From Alphaproteobacteria bacterium (GTDB lineage Bacteria > Pseudomonadota > Alphaproteobacteria > Geminicoccales > Geminicoccaceae), in the NCBI GenBank assembly GCA_027045875.1, contig JALUAG010000023.1, positions 1-64,000 of the forward strand: 64,000 nucleotides of DNA. Reading direction: 5' to 3'. The number at the start of each line of letters is the position of its first letter. The stretch's first letter is position 1. A program made the translations under genes and the position numbers. Shown here piece after piece: positions 19,401 through 28,014 of the stretch. Below the pieces are notes generated by a model, which searched no databases, was not told the origin of the DNA, and worked only from the letters and a program-made list of their open reading frames with translations.

Positions 19401-21113
19401 ATGGGTGCGTTCAAGGAGCCGCACGGCGGAAAGCTGATCGATCTCTATCTGTTCGAGCGCGAGGCGGAACAGGAAAAGGCCCGGCTCGCCGACTATCCTT
19501 CCTGGGATCTGACGCCGCGTCAGATCTGCGATCTCGAACTCCTGCTGTGCGGTGCCTTCTCGCCCCTCGAAGGCTTCATGGGGCGGGACGACTACGAGCG
19601 GGTGGTGGAGGAGATGCGGCTTTCGAGCGGCATTCTGTGGCCCATTCCCATCACCCTCGACGTCAGCCGCGACTTCGCGGAGACGATCGAAGCCGGCCAG
19701 CGGATCGCGCTGCGCGATCCCGAGGGGGTGCCGCTCGCCGTACTCGAGGTGAGCGACCGTTTCACCCCCGACCGTCGTCGGGAGGCGCTCTCCGTCTACG
19801 GTACCGAGAGCCCGCACCATCCCGGCGTGCGCTATCTCCTGGAGACGGCCGGCCCCGTCTGCCTCGGCGGTCGTCTGCTCGGCCTCGAGCCCCCCGTCCA
19901 CTACGACTTCAAGCACCTCCGTGATACACCGCAGGAACTGCGCGGACGGTTCCGCAAGCTCGGCTGGCGCCGGGTGGTCGCCTTCCAGACCCGCAATCCC
20001 ATGCATCGTGCCCATTACGAGCTCACCTTCCGGGCGGCGCGCGAGGTGGAGGCCAATCTGCTGCTTCATCCGGTGGTGGGCATGACCAAACCGGGCGACG
20101 TGGATCACTTCACCCGGGTGCGCTGCTACGAGAAGATCCTGCGTCACTATCCGGAGCAGACCACGCTCCTGAGCCTGCTGCCGCTGGCGATGCGCATGGC
20201 CGGTCCGCGCGAGGCGCTGCTGCACGGCATCGTGCGCCGCAACTACGGCTGCACTCACCTGATCGTCGGCCGCGACCACGCCGGTCCGGGCAACGACGCG
20301 AACGGCGATCCCTTCTACGGTCCTTACGACGCCCAGGAGCTGTTCGCCGCCCACCAGGAGGAGCTGGGCATCAGCATGGTGCCCTTCCGGAACGTGGTCT
20401 ACGTCCAGGATCGCGCCCAGTACGTGCCCGAGGACGAGGTGCGGCCCGGCGAAACGGCACTGTCGCTCTCGGGCACCGAGTTCCGCCGCCGTCTCGCGGA
20501 AGGGCTCGAGATCCCCGACTGGTTCTCCTTTCCGGAGATCATCGAGGAGCTCCAGCGCACCTATCCGCCGCGCTACCGACAGGGATTCACCGTCTTCTTC
20601 ACCGGCCTTTCGGGCTCCGGCAAATCCACCATCGCCAACGCCCTCATGGTCAAGCTGATGGAGATCGGCACCCGGCCGGTGACGCTGCTCGACGGCGACC
20701 TCGTGCGCAAGCATCTCTCGAGCGAACTCGGTTTCTCGCGCGAGCACCGCGATCTCAACATTCTCCGCATCGGCTACGTGGCGAGCGAGATCACCAAGCA
20801 CCGGGGCATCGCGATCTGCGCGCCCATCGCCCCCTATGCGGAGACGCGGCGCCGGGTGCGGGAGATGATCGAACCCTTGGGCGGGTTCGTGGAGGTCCAT
20901 GTGGCGACGCCGCTCGAGATCTGCGAACGGCGCGACCGCAAGGGGCTCTACGCCAAGGCGCGGGCCGGCGTCATCAAGAACTTCACCGGCATCTCCGATC
21001 CCTACGAGGCGCCGGAGAACCCCGAGGTGCGGATCGACACCACCCAGCTCACCCCCGATCTCGCTGCCCACCGCATCCTGGTGAAGCTCGAGGCGATGGG
21101 CTTCATCCGCTGA
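19401..21113 (+). CDS. sat: Fused ATP sulfurylase / APS kinase
   Basis: The 570-residue fusion activates sulfate. The N-terminal ATP sulfurylase (about 1-390) makes APS, with the nucleotide motif QTRNPMHRAHYELT near residue 195 and GRDHAGPGND near 290. The C-terminal APS kinase (about 393-570) makes PAPS, with P-loop FTGLSGSGKST near 398 and LDGDLVRKHLSSELGFS. This monomeric-type sulfurylase fused to kinase differs from the CysDN/CysC system of enteric bacteria. GAGGAAAGG precedes the ATG. No reductase genes are adjacent, so the end use of PAPS is not shown. Confidence 0.92.
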   Translation: MGAFKEPHGGKLIDLYLFEREAEQEKARLADYPSWDLTPRQICDLELLLCGAFSPLEGFMGRDDYERVVEEMRLSSGILWPIPITLDVSRDFAETIEAGQRIALRDPEGVPLAVLEVSDRFTPDRRREALSVYGTESPHHPGVRYLLETAGPVCLGGRLLGLEPPVHYDFKHLRDTPQELRGRFRKLGWRRVVAFQTRNPMHRAHYELTFRAAREVEANLLLHPVVGMTKPGDVDHFTRVRCYEKILRHYPEQTTLLSLLPLAMRMAGPREALLHGIVRRNYGCTHLIVGRDHAGPGNDANGDPFYGPYDAQELFAAHQEELGISMVPFRNVVYVQDRAQYVPEDEVRPGETALSLSGTEFRRRLAEGLEIPDWFSFPEIIEELQRTYPPRYRQGFTVFFTGLSGSGKSTIANALMVKLMEIGTRPVTLLDGDLVRKHLSSELGFSREHRDLNILRIGYVASEITKHRGIAICAPIAPYAETRRRVREMIEPLGGFVEVHVATPLEICERRDRKGLYAKARAGVIKNFTGISDPYEAPENPEVRIDTTQLTPDLAAHRILVKLEAMGFIR

Positions 21114-21116
21114 CGT

Positions 21117-21404
21117 CCCTCAGCGTCCGGCGAGCCAGGCGGCGATCGCGCCTTCCGGCAGGCGGACACCCGTGAGCCGGTCGAGCTCGTCGTCAGTCCC
21201 CGGGTCGGGGCGCTGGACGAAGAGGAGGCGCGCCGTGCGGTGATCGACTTTCTCAGCCACATCCCGCGGGGCGGCGGCCCCTACGGCGGGCTCTGGCGTC
21301 AGGGCGGAACGCTCGCGGTGCGCCGGGCGGAGCCGAAGGCCACCCGGGCGGACAAGATCCAGCCCCTGCACGTCGAGCGGCGGCCTTCCGAAGGGCGCGG
21401 CTGA
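21117..21404 (+). pseudogene. Start-less open frame, possible gene remnant
   Basis: The 363-base interval between sat and the CitE-like gene contains a frame that continues in phase after the sat stop and ends at TGA 21402-21404. Its last 80 codons have strongly GC-rich third positions and a protein-like composition (ELVVSPRVGALDEEEARRAV, then IDFLSHIPRGGGPYGGLW). It has no ATG and only internal GTG codons. The opposite strand is also open (ending RLPEGAIAAWLAGR), so direction is uncertain. A decayed 3' fragment or an uncalled small protein is possible. No family was recognised. Confidence 0.35.
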
Positions 21405-21412
21405 ACGGCCCC

Positions 21413-21440
21413 TTGCGCCCGCTCGCGGCTCCTTTATGGA
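21413..21440 (+). promoter_or_regulatory. Possible promoter of the CitE-like gene
   Basis: TTGCGC (21413-21418) and TATGGA (21435-21440) are 16 bases apart, followed by a strong purine-rich ribosome site (AGAGGAGAGGGAGAAGGAG) running into the ATG at 21477. Confidence 0.35.
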
Positions 21441-21476
21441 GGCAGCGGAACGACCCCAGAGGAGAGGGAGAAGGAG

Positions 21477-22352
21477 ATGCAGGTGCGTCCGCGCCGCAGC
21501 GTGCTCTACATGCCGGGCTCCAATCCACGCGCCCAGGAAAAGGCCAAGACCCTGCCGGTGGACGGGATCATCCTCGATCTCGAGGACGCCACCGCACCGG
21601 ACGCCAAGGTCGAGGCTCGGGGTCTCATCCGCAAGACCCTCGAGGACCGCGCCTCCTACGGCCGACGCGAGCTCGTGGTGCGCGTCAACGGACTGGACAC
21701 GCCCTGGGGCTACGAGGATCTGGTGGAGATGGCGGCGGCGGGTGCGGATGCCATCCTGCTGCCCAAGGTGGACAGCGCCGACACGGTCCGTCGTTCGGTG
21801 GCGGTGCTGGAGGCCAACGGGGCACCGTCGGATCTCGCCATCTGGTGCATGCTGGAAACCGCCCGCGGCGTGCTGCACGCCGAGGAGATCGCGGATTCGC
21901 ACCCGCGGGTCGCCTGCTTCGTGATGGGCACCTCCGATCTCGCCCGCGAACTGAACTGCGCCCACACGCCGATGCGGCTGCCGATGCTGACCTCGCTCGG
22001 GCTCTGCCTTCTGGCCGCCAAGGCGGCGGGGCTCGCCATCCTGGACGGCGTTCATCTCGACCTCCAGGATGCCGAGGGCTTCGAGGCGGCCTGCGTGCAG
22101 GGGCGTGAGCTCGGCTTCGACGGCAAGACCCTCATCCATCCGAAGCAGATCGAACCCGCCAACCGGGCCTTCGCGCCGAGCGAGGAGGAGGTGGCGAGGG
22201 CCCGCCGCATCATCGAGGCCTGGAAGGCCGCCAAGGCCGAGGGCAAGGGCGTGGTCGTGGTCGACGGGCGGCTGGTCGAGAACCTCCACGTGGCGATGGC
22301 CGAACGGACCCTGGCGTTGCACGAGGCCATCCGGGCCATGGCCGCGGGCTGA
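21477..22352 (+). CDS. CitE-like CoA-ester lyase (HpcH/HpaI aldolase superfamily)
   Basis: The 291-residue TIM-barrel protein has the malyl-/citryl-CoA lyase signatures RSVLYMPGSNPRAQEKAKTL at the start, DGIILDLEDA near residue 30 (metal-binding acid), METARGVL near 125 and GKTLIHPKQIEPAN near 215. Family members cleave or form malyl-CoA, citramalyl-CoA or related beta-hydroxyacyl-CoA esters. The exact substrate is not determined. It stands alone between sat and a convergent hydrolase gene 22 bases away. Confidence 0.85.
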   Translation: MQVRPRRSVLYMPGSNPRAQEKAKTLPVDGIILDLEDATAPDAKVEARGLIRKTLEDRASYGRRELVVRVNGLDTPWGYEDLVEMAAAGADAILLPKVDSADTVRRSVAVLEANGAPSDLAIWCMLETARGVLHAEEIADSHPRVACFVMGTSDLARELNCAHTPMRLPMLTSLGLCLLAAKAAGLAILDGVHLDLQDAEGFEAACVQGRELGFDGKTLIHPKQIEPANRAFAPSEEEVARARRIIEAWKAAKAEGKGVVVVDGRLVENLHVAMAERTLALHEAIRAMAAG

Positions 22353-22374
22353 GCCGGAACGCCGGGCGGCGGTG

Positions 22375-23037
22375 CTAGCCGGCCGCCATCAGACCTTCGA
22401 TCTCCGCCACCAGCTCGGCGCTGCGGCGCTGACGGCAGTAGCCGCGTATCGCCCGCAGGCTCGCCTCCTGCCGCTCGTCCGACAGGGTGGCGCAGCCGTC
22501 GGTCACCAGGGTGACGAGATAGCCGAGATCGCAGGCGTCGCGCACCGCGCTCTCGACGCACTGGTCGGTCAGCACGCCGCAGATCACGAGGTGGCGGACG
22601 CCGAGGTTGCGCAGCACGAAGTCGATGTTGGTGGAGACGAAGACGCTCGAGGAGGTCTTCGGGATGACGATCTCGTCCTCGAGCGGCGCGAGTTCGCTCA
22701 CCACCCGGGCATCCCAGGAGCCGCGCGGCACGTGCAGCCCGGAGAGCTTGTAGTCCAGGGATCGGTCGCGGCCGTCGCGGGTGAGGCTCTCGATCACCGT
22801 GTAGAGGACCTCGATGCCGGCCCGCCGACAGACCTCCTGGAGCCGGCGGACGGCCGGCAGGGTGACGTTCTCGAGGGTGCGGAAGAAGGCGCCGAAGCGG
22901 GTCGCCACCGTTTCGGCGTCCATGCCCCGGTACTCGCCTCCGTCGCGCCGGCAACAGTAGTTCTGGAGATCCACGAGCAGGAGCGCACTCTCGCCGAGCA
23001 CGAGGGGCACCTCGCGGGAGGTGGGCACTCGGCTCAC
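22375..23037 (-). CDS. Isochorismatase-family cysteine hydrolase (paralogue 1)
   Basis: This 220-residue amidohydrolase-type enzyme has a visible triad: Asp 23 in LLLVDLQN, Lys 127 in VIPKTSSSVF and Cys 160 in GVLTDQCVESAV. It shares the string LTRDGRDRSLDYKLSG with the second hydrolase at 27382-28014, so the two are close paralogues. Family members cleave ureido, carbamoyl or amide bonds. The GTG start overlaps the stop of the N-formylglutamate amidohydrolase-like gene upstream (GTGA), so they are translated together. An N-C bond substrate imported by the adjacent Liv system is inferred. Confidence 0.85.
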   Translation of the reverse strand: MSRVPTSREVPLVLGESALLLVDLQNYCCRRDGGEYRGMDAETVATRFGAFFRTLENVTLPAVRRLQEVCRRAGIEVLYTVIESLTRDGRDRSLDYKLSGLHVPRGSWDARVVSELAPLEDEIVIPKTSSSVFVSTNIDFVLRNLGVRHLVICGVLTDQCVESAVRDACDLGYLVTLVTDGCATLSDERQEASLRAIRGYCRQRRSAELVAEIEGLMAAG

Positions 23038-23858
23038 CGTCCCGTGCCCGCCACTTCGGCCACCGAGGGGGCGAGCGCGGCGGCCAGCACATCCGCCATC
23101 CGCCGCTGCCCCTCGGCATCCCGCAGCAGGTCGTGGCGGACCTCGATCTCGAGGCAGGGCAGGCCCCGCCGTTCGGCGTGGAACGGCACCGTGTAGTCGC
23201 TCTCGTCGTCCATCGCGTAGGGCTCGTTGTCGGCCACCACGAGCCCCTCGATCCGGCGCAGCCGTCGGCCCACGCGGGCGGCCAGCTCCCGGTGCCGGTT
23301 GTAGAGCAGGCCGACGTGCATCGGCCGCTTCCGACCGAGGAACACCGGTGTGAAGCTGTGGACGGTGACGAAGACGGTGGTCCGACCGCGGGCGAGCCGG
23401 TCCTCCACCGTCGCCGCCACCTTGCGGTGGAAGGGTTCGAAGACCTCGCGGATGCGCGCCCGGCGCTGGGCCGGATCGAGGTCCATGTTGCCGGGAACCG
23501 GCGTGTCCTCGCTGACGGTGACGATGAAGCTGTCGACCTCGGGGCGCCGGTTGCAGTCGCAGACCAGTCGCGAATAGGGCTGCATCAGGAGACAGGCATC
23601 GAGCCGCCGCGCGAGCTCCCGGGCGAGGCCGGCGGCACCGACGTCCCAGGCGATGTGGCGCATGCGGTCCTCGGCGGAGAGCCCGAGATCGCCGAGCCGG
23701 GCCGGGATCCGCCGGCCCGCATGTTCGCACACCAGCAGCACGGGACCCGCCGCCTCCTTCTCCCGGTAGGAGGCGACGGGCTCGGGATCCTCCGCGGTCA
23801 GCAGGGTCTGCAGGTCCTCCATTCCGTTCCGGCCCGGATCTTTCGCGTGCTGTTCCAT
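23034..23858 (-). CDS. N-formylglutamate amidohydrolase-family protein
   Basis: The 274-residue product has the family hallmarks VLLVCEHAGRRIPARLGDLGL near residue 40, HIAWDVGAAGLARELARRL near 75, VCDCNRRPE near 105, and a histidine-rich core (TVHSFTPVF). The known family hydrolyses N-formyl-L-glutamate, but many members outside histidine-degradation loci act on other N-acyl amino acids. No hut genes are present here. It is the first gene of a two-gene unit with hydrolase 1 and diverges from livG. ATG 23858 is chosen; ATG 23822 is an alternative with a slightly better purine lead. Confidence 0.8.
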   Translation of the reverse strand: MEQHAKDPGRNGMEDLQTLLTAEDPEPVASYREKEAAGPVLLVCEHAGRRIPARLGDLGLSAEDRMRHIAWDVGAAGLARELARRLDACLLMQPYSRLVCDCNRRPEVDSFIVTVSEDTPVPGNMDLDPAQRRARIREVFEPFHRKVAATVEDRLARGRTTVFVTVHSFTPVFLGRKRPMHVGLLYNRHRELAARVGRRLRRIEGLVVADNEPYAMDDESDYTVPFHAERRGLPCLEIEVRHDLLRDAEGQRRMADVLAAALAPSVAEVAGTGR

Positions 23859-23884
23859 ATCGTCCAGAAATGAGCTCGTCAAAG

Positions 23885-23904
23885 CAATCTGTACCAAACG
23901 ATTG
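23885..23904. promoter_or_regulatory. Inverted repeat CAATC-N10-GATTG
   Basis: CAATC (23885-23889) and GATTG (23900-23904) flank 10 bases in the 114-base divergent region between the amidohydrolase and livG. The right arm overlaps the livG -35 box, which would suit a repressor site. The arms are short. Confidence 0.35.
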
Positions 23905-23930
23905 AAAGGCCGCCGACCCCTCGCTAGGTT
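23902..23930 (+). promoter_or_regulatory. Predicted sigma-70 promoter for livGFHM
   Basis: TTGAAA (23902-23907), exactly 17 bases, then TAGGTT (23925-23930), 43 bases before the livG start. Confidence 0.55.
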
Positions 23931-23972
23931 CGGCGCCGATCGTCGGGGGGAGCGGCCCGGCAGGGGAACGCC

Positions 23973-24779
23973 ATGAACGCATCGGAGCCACGAACCATTC
24001 TGGAGGCGCGCGGGCTGGGCCGCCGCTTCGGTGGTGTCGTGGCCCTCGAGGACTATGCGCTCACCCTGCGCGAGGGCGAACTCCTCGGACTGATCGGACC
24101 CAACGGCGCCGGCAAGACCACCGCCTTCAATCTCCTGAGCGGGGTCCTGCGCCCCAGCACGGGTCGCATCCGCTTCGCCGGCCGCGACGTCACCGGCTGG
24201 CCCACCCATCGCATCGCCCGGCTCGGGATCGCGCGAACCTTCCAGAACGTCCGTCTGTTCGGTGATCTCTCGGTGCTCGACAACGTGATGGCCGGGCTTC
24301 ACGCGCGCTGGGGCGCGGGGCTCGTGGCCACCGCCCTCGCGACGCCCGGACAGCGGCGGCGCGAGGGGGAGATCGCCCGCCGGGCGCAGGCCGCCCTCGA
24401 CTTCGTGGGGCTCGGCGCGCTCGCCGGCCGCCGTGCCTCCGATCTCGCCTACGGCCAGCAGCGGCTCGTCGAGATCGCCCGCGCCATCGCCACGGAGCCC
24501 GTGGTCCTGCTGCTCGACGAGCCGGCGGCCGGCATGAACCCGAGCGAGACCGATGCCCTCGCGGACCTGCTGCGGCGGCTGCACGGGGACCTCGGGGTGG
24601 CGCTCGTGGTGGTGGAGCACGACATGCGTCTCGTGATGGGCGTGTGCGGGCGCATCCAGGTGCTGGAGGGCGGGCGGCTCCTGGCCGAGGGCCGCCCCGA
24701 GGAGATCCAGCGGAACCCGGCCGTGATCGCGGCCTATCTGGGAAGCCGCAGGGGGGCGGAGCATGCTCACGCTGGCTGA
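23973..24779 (+). CDS. livG: Liv-type ABC transporter ATPase (LivG)
   Basis: The 268-residue ATPase has Walker [10 protein letters not shown] near residue 44, a LivG-type Q-loop region [11 protein letters not shown], signature [14 protein letters not shown] and Walker [15 protein letters not shown]. It energises a branched-chain amino acid/amide-type importer. Liv systems in Alphaproteobacteria often carry urea, amides or aromatic acids rather than leucine. It overlaps livF by 17 bases. It follows a well-formed promoter and is divergent from the amidohydrolase unit. Confidence 0.92.
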   Translation: MNASEPRTILEARGLGRRFGGVVALEDYALTLREGELLGLIGPNGAGKTTAFNLLSGVLRPSTGRIRFAGRDVTGWPTHRIARLGIARTFQNVRLFGDLSVLDNVMAGLHARWGAGLVATALATPGQRRREGEIARRAQAALDFVGLGALAGRRASDLAYGQQRLVEIARAIATEPVVLLLDEPAAGMNPSETDALADLLRRLHGDLGVALVVVEHDMRLVMGVCGRIQVLEGGRLLAEGRPEEIQRNPAVIAAYLGSRRGAEHAHAG

Positions 24780-25488
24780 GCTCGTGGTGGAGCGGGGCGC
24801 CACGCGGGTTCTGCACGGCATCGATCTCGAGGTGCGGAGCGGCGAGATCGTGGCCCTGATCGGCGCCAACGGTGCCGGCAAGACGACGACCCTGCACGCG
24901 ATCTCGGCGCTGCTGCCGGTGCGCGGCGGGCGGATCACCCTGGACCTCGGGGAAGGAACGGCGAAGCGTCTCGACCGCATGTCGCCGGCGGAGGTGGTGG
25001 CCTGCGGCGTCGTGCAGTGTCCCGAGGGGCGCCAGCTCTTCGCCAGCCTCACGGTGCTCGAGAACCTGCTGCTCGGCGCCTACCGCCGCGACGACCGCGA
25101 GGCGGTGAAGCGGGACCTCGCGCGGATGAGCGAGCTCTTCCCGGTGCTGGGTGAACGCCGGAACCAGAGCGCGGGCTCGCTTTCGGGCGGCGAGCAGATG
25201 ATGCTGGCGATCGCCCGCGCCCTGATGGCCCGCCCCAGGCTGCTGCTGCTCGACGAACCGTCCCTGGGACTGGCGCCGCAGATGGTGGATCGCATCTTCG
25301 AGACCATTCTCGCCCTCAACCGCGAGGGCGTGACCATGCTGCTGGTCGAGCAGAACGCGCTGGCCGCCCTCGAGATCGCGGATCGCGCCTACGTGCTCGA
25401 GACGGGCAGGATCGTCCAGAGCGGTACCGGCGCCGCGCTGCTCGACGACCCCGCGGTGCGGGCAGCGTATCTGGGGCTCGGCGCGTGA
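24763..25488 (+). CDS. livF: Liv-type ABC transporter ATPase (LivF)
   Basis: This 241-residue second ATPase has Walker A GANGAGKTTT near residue 34, the LivF-typical CPEGRQLFASLTVLENLLLGAY, signature GSLSGGEQMMLAIARAL and Walker B LLLLDEPSLGLAP. It pairs with LivG on the cytoplasmic face of the LivHM channel. Its stop overlaps the GTG start of livH. Confidence 0.93.
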   Translation: MLTLAELVVERGATRVLHGIDLEVRSGEIVALIGANGAGKTTTLHAISALLPVRGGRITLDLGEGTAKRLDRMSPAEVVACGVVQCPEGRQLFASLTVLENLLLGAYRRDDREAVKRDLARMSELFPVLGERRNQSAGSLSGGEQMMLAIARALMARPRLLLLDEPSLGLAPQMVDRIFETILALNREGVTMLLVEQNALAALEIADRAYVLETGRIVQSGTGAALLDDPAVRAAYLGLGA

Positions 25489-26378
25489 GCGCCTACTATC
25501 TCCAGCAGCTCCTCAACGGGCTGATGCTGGGCAGTCTCTACGCGCTGATCGCCATCGGCTTCTCGATGATCTACGGCATCGTCCGGCTCATCAACTTCGC
25601 CCACGGCGATCTGCTGATGGTCGGCGCCTTCACCACCCTCGGGCTGGCGTCGACCGGGCTCCTGCCCTGGTGGGCGATCGCGCTCCTCGTGCTGGTCACC
25701 GGCGCCCTTTCGGGGATTACCATCGAACGGGTGGCGATCCGGCCCATGCGGGGCGCTCCGCAGGTCACCGGCTTCATCGCCACCCTCGCCGTCTCGGTGG
25801 TGATCGAGAACGGCGGCCTCATCCTGCTGTCGGGCCAGCCGCGCACCTTCCTCTTCCCGGAGATCATGCGCAGCCGGGTGACGATCGGTCCGGCCAGCGT
25901 CGCCGCCGTGGATCTCGTCATCATCGGCAGCACCTTGCTGCTCTGCGTCCTGCTCCTCCTGTTCGTGCGCGGCACGCGCATGGGACGGGCGATGCGGGCG
26001 CTGGCCGACAATCTGCTGGCGGCGCGGCTGATGGGCATCGATGTCGATCGCACCATCATGGCCGCCTTCGCCATCGGCAGCGCCTTCGCCGCCTTCGCCG
26101 GTCTGCTCTGGGGCGGTCGCTTCGGTCAGATCGACCCCCTGATCGGCTTCGCGCCCGGGCTCAAGGCCTTCGTCGCCTGCGTGATCGGCGGCGTGGGCTC
26201 GATCGGCGGCGCGGTCCTCGGTGGCTACCTGCTGGGCCTCGCCGAGGTGATGTTCGTCGGCATGCTGCCCCCGATCTACTCCGGCTACCGCGACGCCTTC
26301 GTCTTCGCCACCCTGATCCTCGTCCTGCTGCTGATGCCCAACGGGCTGCTCGGGCGTCCCGAGGAGGACCGCGCATGA
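25485..26378 (+). CDS. livH: Liv-type ABC permease (LivH)
   Basis: The 297-residue membrane protein starts with GTG (GTGA overlap with livF). The N-terminal LLNGLMLGSLYALIAIGFSMIYGIVRLINFAHGD is the LivH hallmark. About eight hydrophobic helices follow, with GIDVDRTIMAAFAIGSAFA and the GVGSIGGAVLGGYLLGLAE segment near the C-terminus. It forms half of the import channel. The stop overlaps livM. Confidence 0.92.
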   Translation: MSAYYLQQLLNGLMLGSLYALIAIGFSMIYGIVRLINFAHGDLLMVGAFTTLGLASTGLLPWWAIALLVLVTGALSGITIERVAIRPMRGAPQVTGFIATLAVSVVIENGGLILLSGQPRTFLFPEIMRSRVTIGPASVAAVDLVIIGSTLLLCVLLLLFVRGTRMGRAMRALADNLLAARLMGIDVDRTIMAAFAIGSAFAAFAGLLWGGRFGQIDPLIGFAPGLKAFVACVIGGVGSIGGAVLGGYLLGLAEVMFVGMLPPIYSGYRDAFVFATLILVLLLMPNGLLGRPEEDRA

Positions 26379-27385
26379 CGGCACCGCCCTTCCTGCCCGG
26401 TCCGAAGGCCGCGCTCGCCATGCTCGGGGCGGCGGCGGTCGTCGCCTTCGCCGATCTCTATCTGAGCACCTACGCCGTGACCCTGCTGAGCCTCGTCATG
26501 CTCAACGTGGCGCTGGCGGTGAGCCTGCAGCTCACCAACGGGCTCACCGGCCTCTTTTCGCTGGGCCATCCCGCCTTCATGACCGTCGGTGGCTACGTCG
26601 CCGCCATCCTGACCTATCCGGTGCGCCGCAAGGGGTTCATGATGCCCGATCTGCCGGACTGGCTGGCGACGGCCCAGTGGGACCTGCTGCCCGCGACCCT
26701 GGTCGGTGCCGCGGTGGCGGCCCTCCTCGCACTCGTCGTCGGAATCGCGGTGCTGCGCCTCAAGGGCCACTATCTGGCGGTGGCGACTCTGGGGCTCATC
26801 GTCATCGTCCGTGTGGTGATCAACAATCTCGACGGCTACACCCGGGGCGGCCTCGGCCTTTCGGGTGTGCCGCGGCTGACCGGTCCCTGGGAGGTGCTGG
26901 TCTTCACCCTGCTCACCGTCGGTCTCGTCTGGCGCATCAAGCACGCCTCGCTGGGGCGGGCGATGATGGCCATGCGCGAGAACGAGCTGGCGGCCCGCTG
27001 CATGGGTATCGACGCCTTCGCCCTGAAGCTCCTGGCCTTCGTCCTCGGAGCCTTTCTGGCCGGTGCCGCGGGGGCGCTCACCGTCCATCTCGTGTCGGTG
27101 ATCACCCCCGGCGCCTACGGCATTCCGCTCGCCTTCAGCCTCGTCGTCATGGTGGTCGTGGGCGGCAGCGGCAGCATCACCGGCGCCGTGCTCGCCGCCA
27201 TCGCCATCAGCCTGCTTTCGGAGTTCGCGCGGCCCCTCGAGGAGGGGCTGGAGCTCTACGGGCTGAGCCAGGTGCTGGTGGCGCTCGGCCTCATCCTGGT
27301 GCTGCGGCTGCGTCCCACCGGTCTGTTCGGCAGCCGCGAGCCGGCGGGGCTCGGCCGCCCGCGGTTCTCGGGAGGAACATCGTGA
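26375..27385 (+). CDS. livM: Liv-type ABC permease (LivM)
   Basis: The 336-residue membrane protein has the LivM signatures NVALAVSLQLTNGLTGLFSL near residue 45, LRLKGHYLAVATLGL near 130, and VVVGGSGSITGAVLAA near 260. It completes the channel with LivH. The ATG overlaps livH and its stop overlaps the GTG of the second cysteine hydrolase, so the hydrolase is part of the transporter operon. No binding-protein gene lies in this operon; the one at 33057 is the likely partner. Confidence 0.92.
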   Translation: MTAPPFLPGPKAALAMLGAAAVVAFADLYLSTYAVTLLSLVMLNVALAVSLQLTNGLTGLFSLGHPAFMTVGGYVAAILTYPVRRKGFMMPDLPDWLATAQWDLLPATLVGAAVAALLALVVGIAVLRLKGHYLAVATLGLIVIVRVVINNLDGYTRGGLGLSGVPRLTGPWEVLVFTLLTVGLVWRIKHASLGRAMMAMRENELAARCMGIDAFALKLLAFVLGAFLAGAAGALTVHLVSVITPGAYGIPLAFSLVVMVVVGGSGSITGAVLAAIAISLLSEFARPLEEGLELYGLSQVLVALGLILVLRLRPTGLFGSREPAGLGRPRFSGGTS

Positions 27386-28014
27386 CCTCCGCTCCCCGTC
27401 CCGAAGATGCCCGTCTCACGCGGCTGCGGCCGATCGAGCCGCGGCGCACCGCACTTCTGATCATCGACGTGCAGAACTGGGTGCTGGATCCCTCGAAACA
27501 CCCGCCGCGGCCCGAGTTCTACGAAGACGCGCAGCGCATCGTGATCCCCAATCTCGGGCGACTGCTGACGGCCGCCCGCCGCCGCGGGCTGGAGATCGTC
27601 TACACGGTGATGGAGAACCTCACCCGGGACGGCCGCGACCGTTCGCTCGACTACAAGCTCTCCGGCTTCTTCATCGCCAAGGGATCCCGGGATGCCCGGG
27701 TGATCGACGCGCTGGCGCCGCAGGAGGACGAGATCCTGCTGCCCAAGACCTCCTCCTCGCTCTTCAACTCCACCAATTTCGACTATCTGATGCGCAACAT
27801 CGGCATCGACACCATCATCGCCACCGGCTTTCTCACCGACCAGTGCGTCGACCACACGGTCCGCGACGGCGCCGACCGCGGCTATTACATGATCTGCGTC
27901 GAGGACGCCTGCGCCACCGACACGCGCGCCCGCCATCGCGCGGCACTCGACGCCTTTCGGGGCTACTGCCGTCTCGTCACCACCGACGGGCTGCTGGCGG
28001 AACTCGGGAGCTAG
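27382..28014 (+). CDS. Isochorismatase-family cysteine hydrolase (paralogue 2)
   Basis: The 210-residue paralogue of the 22375-23037 enzyme has triad Asp 29 (LLIIDVQN), Lys 122 (LLPKTSSSLF) and Cys 155 (GFLTDQCVDHTV), plus the identical LTRDGRDRSLDYKLSG string. GGGAGGA lies just before the GTG start, which overlaps the livM stop. Its position as the last gene of the Liv operon implies that it acts on the imported compound or a downstream intermediate. The TAG stop shares the palindrome CTAG with the stop of the convergent Mur-ligase gene. Confidence 0.86.
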   Translation: MTSAPRPEDARLTRLRPIEPRRTALLIIDVQNWVLDPSKHPPRPEFYEDAQRIVIPNLGRLLTAARRRGLEIVYTVMENLTRDGRDRSLDYKLSGFFIAKGSRDARVIDALAPQEDEILLPKTSSSLFNSTNFDYLMRNIGIDTIIATGFLTDQCVDHTVRDGADRGYYMICVEDACATDTRARHRAALDAFRGYCRLVTTDGLLAELGS

